Assembly (NCBI GenBank): GCA_930367215.1
Contig: OV884056.1
Coordinates: 121,084,053 to 121,148,052, forward strand
Direction: 5' to 3'
DNA from: Pollenia angustigena
Lineage: Eukaryota > Arthropoda > Insecta > Diptera > Polleniidae
DNA: 64,000 nucleotides
Below, in pieces: positions 55,001 through 64,000 of this stretch. Within the stretch, counting starts at the first letter, position 1. Each line of letters opens with the position of its first letter. A program made the translations under genes and the position numbers. The notes under the pieces were generated by a model that searched no databases, was not told where the DNA came from, and saw only the letters and a list, made by a program, of their open reading frames with translations.

Positions 55001-57500
55001 AAAAATTTAGCGATTTTTTATTGTTTGTTTCATTATATTTTAATAATTTTATTTAAAAAAGGGTGGTTTTTGGTGATTTATAGCTAAATTCAATTATTAT
55101 TTAAAAAATTTAGCGATTTTTTATTGTTTTTTCATTATATTTCAATAATTTTATTTAAAAAAGGGTGGTTTTTGGTGATTTATAGCTAAATTCAATTATT
55201 ATTTTAAAAATTAGCGATTTTTTATTGTTTGTTTCATTATATTTCAATAATTTTATTTAAAAAAGGGTGGTTTTTGGTGATTTATAGCTAAATTCAATTA
55301 TTATTTAAAAAATGTAGCGATTTTTTATTGTGTGTTTCATTATATTTCAATAATTTTATTCAAAAAATTGTGGTTTTTGGCGATTTATAGCAAAATTCAA
55401 TTATTATTTAAAAAATTAAGCGATTGTTTATTGTTTTTTCCTTATATTTTTATTGTTTTTTCATTATATTTCAATAATTTTATTTAAAAAAGGGTAGTTT
55501 TTGGTGCTTTATAGCTAAATTCAATTATTATTTAAAAAATTTAGCGATTTTTTATTGTTTTTTCATTATATTTCAATAATTTTATTAAAAAAAGGGTGGC
55601 TTTTGGTGATTTATAGCTAAATTCAATTATTATTTAAAAAATTTAGCGATTTTTTATTGTGTGTTTCATTATATTTCAATAATTTTATTTAAAAAATTGT
55701 GGTTTTTGGCGATTTATAGCAAAATTCAATTATTATTTAAAAAATTTTGCGATTGTTTATTGTTTTTTCATTATATTTTTTTTGTTTTTTCATTATATTT
55801 CAATAATTTTATTTAAAAAAGGGTGGTTTTTGGTGCTTTATAGCTAAATTCAATTATTATTTAAAAAAATTTGCGATTTTTTATTGTGTGTTTCATTATA
55901 TTTCAATAATTTTATTTAAAAAATTGTGGTTTTTGGCGATTTATAGCAAAATTCAATTATTATTTTAAAAATTAACGATTTTTTTTGTTTGTTTTATTAT
56001 ATTTCAATAATTTTATTTAAAAAAGGGTGGTTTTTGGTGATTTATAGCTAAATTCAATTATTATTTAAAAAATTTAGCTATTTTTTATTGTTTTTTCATT
56101 ATATTTCAATAATCCTATTTAAAAAATTGTGGTTTTTGGCGATTTATAGCAAAATTCAATTATTATTTAAAAAATTTAGCGATTGTTTATTGTTTTTTCC
56201 TTATATTTTTATTGTTTTTTCATTATATTTCAATAATTTTATTTAAACAAAGGTGGTTTTTGGTGATTTATAGCTAAATTCAATTATTATTTTAAAAATT
56301 TAGCGATTTTTTATTGTTTGTATCATTATATTTTAATAATTTTATTTAAAAAATTGTGGTTTTTGGTGATTTATAGCTAAATTCAATTATTATTTAAAAA
56401 ATTTAGCGATTTTTTATTGTGTGTTTCATTATATTTCAATAATTTTATTTAAAAAATTGTGGTTTTTGGCGATTTATAGCAAAATTCAATTATTATTTAA
56501 AAAATTTTGCGATTGTTTATTGTTTTTTCATTATATTTTTTTTGTTTTTTCATTATATTTCAATAATTTTATTTAAAAAAGGGTGGTTTTTGGTGCTTTA
56601 TAGCTAAATTCAATTATTATTTAAAAAAATTTGCGATTTTTTATTGTGTGTTTCATTATATTTCAATAATTTTATTTAAAAAATTGTGGTTTTTGGCGAT
56701 TTATAGCAAAATTCAATTATTATTTTAAAAATTAACGATTTTTTTTGTTTGTTTCATTATATTTCAATAATTTTATTTAAAAAAGGGTGGTTTTTGGTGA
56801 TTTATAGCTAAATTCAATTATTATTTAAAAAATTTAGCTATTTTTTATTGTTTTTTCATTATATTTCAATAATCCTATTTAAAAAATTGTGGTTTTTGGC
56901 GATTTATAGCAAAATTCAATTATTATTTAAAAAATTTAGCGATTGTTTATTGTTTTTTCCTTATATTTTTATTGTTTTTTCATTATATTTCAATAATTTT
57001 ATTTAAACAAAGGTGGTTTTTGGTGATTTATAGCTAAATTCAATTATTATTTTAAAAATTTAGCGATTTTTTATTGTTTGTATCATTATATTTTAATAAT
57101 TTTATTTAAAAAATTGTGGTTTTTGGTGATTTATAGCTAAATTCAATTATTATTTAAAAAATTTAGCGATTTTTTATTGTTTTTTCATTATATTTCAATA
57201 ATTTTATTTAAAAAAGGGTGGTTTTTGGTGATTTATAGCTAAATTCAATTATTATTTTAAAAATTAGCGATTTTTTATTGTTTGTTTCATTATATTTCAA
57301 TAATTTTATTTAAAAAAGGATGGTTTTTGGTGATTAATAGCTAAATTCAATTATTATTTAAAAAATTTAGCGATTTTTTATTGTGTGTTTCATTATATTT
57401 CAATAATTTTATTCAAAAAATTGTGGTTTTTGGCGATTTATAGCAAAATTCAATTATTATTTAAAAAATTTAGCGATTTTTTATTGTTTTTTCCTTATAG
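46100..57500. repeat. ~8.04-kb spaced repetition of satellite blocks
   Basis: GGCGTTTTATGGC at 46581 and 54618, AAGCGATTG at 47381 and 55418, and TTAACG at 47935 and 55972 are all offset by exactly 8037. A further 760-bp tandem copy follows (TTAACG again at 56732). After it the offset is about 8797, for example 48696 against about 57494 (there with C-to-T and G-to-C changes). Confidence 0.8.
48696..53913. repeat. 2609-bp higher-order tandem duplication in the satellite
   Basis: The rare variant CGTTATAGTTTTATTG occurs at 48696, 49479, 51305 and 52088: spacing 783, then 2609 for both pairs. The AATTTTGGTTTTTGTCG variant (TTTTGG at 50725 and 53334) shows the same 2609 offset. So 48696-51304 and 51305-53913 are near-identical copies. 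Confidence 0.85.
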
Positions 57501-60500
57501 TTTTATCGTTTTTTCATTATATTTCAATAATTTTATTTAAACAAGGGTGGTTTTTGGTGATTTATAGCTAAATTCAATTATTATTTTAAAAATTTAGCGA
57601 TTTTTTATTGTTTGTTTCATTATATTTTAATAATTTTATTTAAAAAAGGGTGGTTTTTGGTGATTTATAGCTAAATTCAATAATTTTTAAAAAAAATTAG
57701 CGATTTTTTATTGTGTGTTTCATTATATTTCAATAATTTTATTTAAAAAATTGTGGTCTTTGGCGATTTATAGCTAAATTCAATTATTATTTAAAAAATT
57801 TAGCGATTTTTTATTGTTTTTTCATTATATTTCAATAATTTTATTTAAAAAAGGGTGGTTTTTGGTGATTTATAGCAAAATTCAATTATTATTTAAAAAA
57901 ATTTGCGATTTTTTATTGTGTGTTTAATTATATTTCAATAATTTTATTTAAAAAATTGTGGTTTTTGTCGATTTATAGCAAAATTCAATTATTATTAAAA
58001 AAATTTAGCGATTGTTTATTGTTTTTTCATTATATTTTTTTTGTTTTTTCATTATATTTCAATAATTTTATTTAAACAAGGGTGGTTTTTGGTGATTTAT
58101 AGCTAAATTCAATTATTATTTTAAAAATTTAGCGATTTTTTATTGTTTGTTTCATTATATTTTAATAATTTTATTTAAAAAAGGGTGGTTTTTGGTGATT
58201 TATAGCTAAATTCAATAATTTTTTAAAAAAATTAGCGATTTTTTATTGTGTGTTTCATTATATTTCAATAATTTTATTTAAAAAATTGTGGTTTTTGGCG
58301 ATTTATAGCAAAATTCAATTATTATTTAAAAAATTTAGCGATTGTTTATTGTTTTTTCCTTATATTTTTATTGTTTTTTCTTTATATTTCAATAATTTTA
58401 TTTAAAAAAGGGTAGTTTTTGGTGCTTTATAGCTAAATTCAATTATTATTTAAAAAATTTAGCGATTTTTTATTGTTTTTTCATTATATTTCAATAATTT
58501 TATTTAAAAAAGGGTGGTTTTTGGTGATTTATAGCTAAATTCAATTATTATTTAAAAAAATTTGCGATTTTTTATTGTGTGTTTAATTATATTTCAATAA
58601 TTTTATTTAAAAAATTTTGGTTTTTGTCGATTTATAGCAAAATTCAATTATTATTAAAAAAATTTAGCGATTGTTTATTGTTTTTTCATTATATTTTTTT
58701 TGTTTTTTCATTATATTTCAATAATTTTATTTAAACAAGGGTGGTTTTTGGTGATTTATAGCTAAATTCAATTATTATTTTAAAAATTTATCGATTTTTT
58801 ATTGTTTGTTTCATTATATTTTAATAATTTTATTTAAAAAAGGGTGGTTTTTGGTGATTTATAGCTAAATTCAATTATTATTTTAAAAATTTAGCGATTT
58901 TTTATTGTTTGTTTCATTATATTTTAATAATTTTATTTAAAAAAGGGTGGTTTTTGGTGATTTATAGCTAAATTCAATTATTTTTTAAAAAATTTAGCGA
59001 TTGTTTATTGTTTGTTTCATTATATTTTAATAATTTGATTTAAAAAATTGTGGTTTTTGGCGATTTATAGCAAAATTCAATTATTATTTAAAAAACTTTG
59101 CGATTGTTTATTGTTTTTTCCTTATATTTTTATTGTTTTTTAATTATATTTCAATAATTTTATTAAAAAAAGGGTGGCTTTTGGTGATTTATAGCTAAAT
59201 TCAATATTTTTTTAAAAAATTTAGCGATTTTTTATTGTGTGTTTCATTATATTTCAATAATTTTATTTAAAAGATTGTGGTTTTTGGCGATTTATAGCTA
59301 AATTCAATTATAATTTAAAAAATTTAGCGATTGTTTATTGTTTTTTCATTATATTTTAATAATTTTATTTAAAAAAGGGTAGTTTTTGGTGCTTTATAGC
59401 TAAATTCAATTATTATTTAAAAAATTTAGCGATTTTTTATTGTTTTTTCATTATATTTCAATAATTTTATTAAAAAAAGGGTGGCTTTTGGTGATTTATA
59501 GCTAAATTCAATTATTATTTAAAAAATTTAGCGATTTTTTATTGTGTGTTTCATTATATTTCAATAATTTTATTTAAAAAATTGTGGTTTTTGGCGATTT
59601 ATAGCAAAATTCAATTATTATTTAAAAAATTTAGCGATTGTTTATTGTTTTTTCATTATATTTTTTTTTTGTTTTTTCATTATATTTCAATAATTTTATT
59701 TAAAAAATTGTGGTTTTTGGTGCTTTATAGCTAAATTCAATTATTATTTAAAAAATTTAGGGATTTTTTATTGTTTTTTCATTATATTTCAATAATTTTA
59801 TTTAAAAAAGGGTGGTTTTTGTTGATTTATAGCAAAATTCAATTATTATTTAAAAAAATTTGCGATTTTTTATTGTGTGTTTCATTATATTTCAATAATT
59901 TTATTTAAAAAATTGTGGTTTTTGGCGATTTATAGCAAAATTCAATTATTATTTAAAAAATTTAGCGATTGTTTATTGTTTTTTCCTTATATTTTTATTG
60001 TTTTTTCATTATATTTCAATAATTTTATTTAAAAAATTTAGCGATTTTTTATTGTTTTTTCATTATATTTCAATCATTTTATTTAAAAAAGGGTGGTTTT
60101 TAGCGATTTATAGCTAAATTCCATTATTATTTAAAAAAATTTAGCGATTTTTATTGTTTTTTCATTATATTTCAATAATTTTATTTAATAATGGGTGGTT
60201 TTTAGCGATTTATAGCTAAATTCAATTATTAGTTAAGCAATTTAGCGATTTTTATTGTTTTTTCAATATATTTCAATAATTTTATTTAAAAATGAGTGGT
60301 TTTAGGCGACTTATAGCTAAATTCAATTATTATTTAAAAAATTTAGGTATTTTTTATTGTTTTTTCATTATATTTCAATAATTTTATTTAAAAAAGGGTG
60401 GTTTTTGGTGATTTATAGCAAAATTCAATTATTATTTAAAAAAATTTGCGATTTTTTATTGAGTGTTTCATTATATTTCAATAATTTTATTTAAAAAATT

Positions 60501-63500
60501 GTGGTTTTTGGCGATTTATAGCAAAATTCAATTATTATTTAAAAAATTTAGCGATTGTTTATTGTTTTTTCCTTATATTTTTATTGTTTTTTCATTATAT
60601 TTCAATAATTTTATTTAAACAAGGGTGGTTTTTGGTGATTTATATCAAAATTCAATTATTATTTAAAAAATTTAGCGATTGTTTATTGTTTTTTCCTTAT
60701 ATTTTTATTGTTTTTTCATTATATTTCAATAATTTTATTTAAAAAATTGTGGTTTTTGGCGATTTATAGCAAAATTCAATTATTAGTTTAACAATTTAGC
60801 GATTTTTATTGTTTTTTCATTATATTTCAATAATTTTATTTAAAAAAGGGTAGTTTTTGGTGCTTTATAGCTAAATTCAATTATTAGTTTAACAATTTAG
60901 CGATTTTTATTGTTTTTTCATTATATTTCAATAATTTTATTTAAAAAAAGGGTGGGTTTTGGTGATTTATAGCAAAATTCAATTATTATTTAAAAATTTA
61001 GCGATTTTTTATTGTTTGTTTCATATTATTTCAATAATTTTATCTAATAACGGGTGGTTTTTAGCGATTTATAGCTAAATTCAATTATTAGTTAAACAAT
61101 TTAGCGATTTTTATTGTTTTTTCATTATATTTCAATAATTTTATTTAAAAAAAGGGTGGTTTTTGGTGATTTATAGCAAAATTCAATTATTATTTAAAAA
61201 TTTAGCGATTTTTTATTGTTTGTTTCATATTATTTCAATAATTTTATCTAATAACGGGTGGTTTTTAGCGATTTATGGCTAAATTCAATTATTAGTTAAA
61301 CAATTTAGCGATTTTTTATTGTTTTTTCATTATATTTCAATAATTTTATTTAAAAAAGGGTAGTTTTTGGTGCTTTATAGCTAAATTCAATTATTAGTTT
61401 AACAATTTAGCGATTTTTATTGTTTTTTCATTATATTTCAATAATTTTATTTAAAAAAAGGGTGGTTTTTGGTGATTTATAGCAAAATTCAATTATTATT
61501 TAAAAATTTAACGATTTTTTATTGTTTGTTTCATATTATTTTAATAATTTTATCTAATAACGGGTGGTTTTTAGCTAAATTCAATTATTAGTTAAACAAT
61601 TTAGCGATTTTTTATTGTTTTTTCATTATTTTTCAATAATTTTATTTAAAAAAGGGTGGTTTTTGGCGATTTATAGCTAAATTCAATTATCATTTAAAAA
61701 TTTAGCGATTTTTTATTGTTTTTTTCATTTTATTTCAATAATTTTATCTAATAACGGGTGGTTTTTAGCGATTTATAGCTAAATTCAATTATTAGTTAAA
61801 CAATTTAGCGATTTTTTATTGTTTTTTCATTATTTTTCAATAATTTTATTTAAAAAAGGGTGGTTTTTAGCGATTTATAGCTAAATTGAATCATTATTTA
61901 AAAAATGTAGCGATTTTTTATTGTTTTTTCATTATATTTCAATAATTTTATCTAAAAAAGGGTGGTTTTTAGCGATTTATAGCTAAATTCAATTATTATT
62001 TAAAAAATTTTGCGATTTTTTATTGTTTTTTCATTATATAACAATAATTTTATTTAAAAATGGTTGGTTTTAGGCGATTTATAGCTAAATTCATCTATTA
62101 TTTAACAAAATTTAGCAATTTTTTATTGTTTGTTTTATTATATTTCAATAATTTTAATTAAAAAAGGGTGGTTTTAGCGATTTATAGCTAAATTCAATTA
62201 TTATTTTATAAATATATTTAAAAAAGGGTGGTTTTTAGCGATTTATAGCTAGATTGAATTATTTTTTAAAAAAAATTTAGCGATTTTTTATTGTTTTTTC
62301 ATTATATTTCAATAATTTTATTTAAAAAAGTGTGGTTTTTGGCGATTTATAGCTAAATTCAATTATTATTTAAAAAATTTTGCGATTTTTATTGTTTTTT
62401 CATTATTTTTCAATAACTTTATTTAAAAAAGGGTGGTTTTTAGCGATTTATAGCTAAATTCAATTATTATTTAAAAAAATTTGCGATTTTTATTGTTTTT
62501 TCATTATATTTCAATAATTTTATTTAAAAAAGTGTGGTTTTTGGCGATTTATAGCTAAATTCAATTATTATTTAAAAAATTTTGCGATTTTTATTGTTTT
62601 TTCGTTATATTTCAATAATTTTATTTAAAACTGGTGGTGTTTAGCGATTTATAGCTAAATTCAATTATTAGTTAAACAATTTAGCGATTTTTTATTGTGT
62701 GTTTCATTATATTTCAATAATTTTATTTAAAAAATTGTGGTTTTTGGCGATTTATAGCAAAATTCAATTATTATTTAAAAAATTTAGCGATTGTTTATTG
62801 TTTTTTCATTATATTTTTTTTTGTTTTTTCATTATATTTCAATAATTTTATTTAAAAAAGGGTGGTTTTTGGTGCTTTATAGCTAAATTCAATTATTATT
62901 TACAAAATTTAGGGATTTTTTATTGTTTTTTCATTATATTTCAATAATTTTATTTAAAAAAGGGTGGTTTTTGTTGATTTATAGCAAAATTCAATTATTA
63001 TTTAAAAAAAATTGCGATTTTTTATTGTGTGTTTCATTATATTTCAATAATTATATTTAAAAAATTGTGGTTTTTGGCGATTTATAGCAAAATTCAATTA
63101 TTATTTAAATAATTTAGCGATTGTTTATTGTTTTTTCATTATATTTTTTTTGTTTTTTCATTATATTTCAATAATTTTATTTAAAAAAGGGTGGTTTTTG
63201 GTGCTTTATAGCTAAATTCAATTATTATTTAAAAAATTTAGGGATTTTTTATTGTTTTTTCATTATATTTCAATAATTTTATTTAAAAAAGGGTGGTTTT
63301 TGTTGATTTATAGCAAAATTCAATTATTATTTAAAAAAATTTGCGATTTTTTATTGTGTGTTTCATTATATTTTAATAATTTTATTTAAAAAATTGTGGT
63401 TTTTGGCGATTTATAGCAAAATTCAATTATTATTTAAAAAATTTAGCGATTGTTTATTGTTTTTTCGTTATATTTCAATAATTTTATTTAAAAAAGTGTG

Positions 63501-64000
63501 GTTTTTGGCGATTTATAGCTAAATTCAATTATTATTTAAAAAATTTTGCGATTTTTATTGTTTTTTCGTTATATTTCAATAATTTTATTTAAAACTGGTG
63601 GTTTTTAGCGATTTATAGCTAAATTCAATTATTAGTTAAACAATTTAGCGATTGTTTATTGTTTTTTCATTATATTTTTTTTGTTTTTTCATTATATTTC
63701 AATAATTTTATTTAAAAAAGGGTGGTTTTTGGTGCTTTATAGCTAAATTCAATTATTATTTAAAAAATTTAGGGATTTTTTATTGTTTTTTCATTATATT
63801 TCAATAATTTTATTTAAAAAAGGGTGGTTTTTGTTGATTTATAGCAAAATTCAATTATTATTTAAAAAAATTTGCGATTTTTTATTGTGTGTTTCATTAT
63901 ATTTCAATAATTTTATTTAAAAAATTGTGGTTTTTGGCGATTTATAGCAAAATTCAATTATTATTTAAAAAATTTAGCGATTGTTTATTGTTTTTTCCTT

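Larger units (their letters stand above)
45184..64000 (-). repeat. 102-bp AT-rich satellite, main array to window end
   Basis: At least 180 units of a ~102-bp monomer (for example starts at 45901 and 46003), continuing past the window. A counted representative monomer has about 18 G+C in 102 bases. Each unit carries TTTCATTATATTTCAATAAT, a GGGTGGTTTTTGG box, GATTTATAGCTAAATTC and TTTAGCGATTTTTTATTG. Two main variants alternate: GGTGATTTATAGCTAAA and GGCGATTTATAGCAAAA. Some units are about 20-30 bp longer from a duplicated CCTTATATTTTTATTG stretch. There is strong higher-order organisation. ORFs such as 45474-45755, 51122-51352 and 59546-59734 are translations of the repeat. Confidence 0.95.

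Overview
This window looks like heterochromatic or otherwise transposon-saturated DNA from an insect, most probably a fly. That inference rests on the mix of Jockey-like, Transib, hAT, gypsy and BEL/Pao elements, on DRE-type TATCGATA motifs and on very AT-rich satellites. The species cannot be fixed from the sequence. I find no convincing host gene, tRNA, rRNA or CRISPR array. Every recognisable reading frame belongs to a mobile element, and every one carries at least one break.

Region by region. 1-1.47 kb: two head-to-tail 3' ends of one Jockey-like non-LTR element. 1.6-6.4 kb: a ~195-bp tandem repeat split by a second, longer Jockey-like element (2235-5228) and by a 423-bp MITE-like insert. 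6.4-8.36 kb: a decayed Transib transposase (copy A). 9.2-10.1 kb: a foldback repeat and its duplicate. 10.2-17.3 kb: a three-level nest. A minus-strand hAT transposase relic is split by a nearly complete Transib (copy B, 10384-16730, CGCCG target duplication), which is itself split by a 2.6-kb foldback element (13604-16189, ATACATAT duplication). 18.9-19.2 kb: a small TIR element. 19.5-23.9 kb: a gypsy-type LTR element in pieces, with a Jockey-like insertion (20897-22162, ATCCTAAAC duplication). 24.1-39.5 kb: a BEL/Pao element whose gag (25.4-27.0 kb) and pol (35.5-39.5 kb) are separated by ~8.5 kb of inverted and nested repeats, including a 7-kb palindromic structure (28750-35788). 39.7-40.85 kb: five TATCGATA boxes, a hAT C-terminal fragment and a second type of non-LTR RT fragment. 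40.9-42.7 kb: a ~355-400-bp tandem repeat ending in (TA)n. 43.2-44.6 kb: a ~118-bp tandem repeat. 44.6 kb to the end: at least 19.4 kb of a ~102-bp AT-rich satellite with one strand switch and higher-order repeats.

The genes do not work together as a system; the window is a stratified record of insertions. The most informative parts are the Transib copies, which are relatives of the RAG1 recombinase. Copy B shows both termini with an RSS-like heptamer, a 23-bp spacer and an A-rich block, and its 677-codon transposase frame is broken by one TAG. Next in interest are the nested insertions that give relative ages, and the multi-scale order of the terminal satellite. All coordinates were read by eye. 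Repeat borders are approximate unless a target duplication is quoted.
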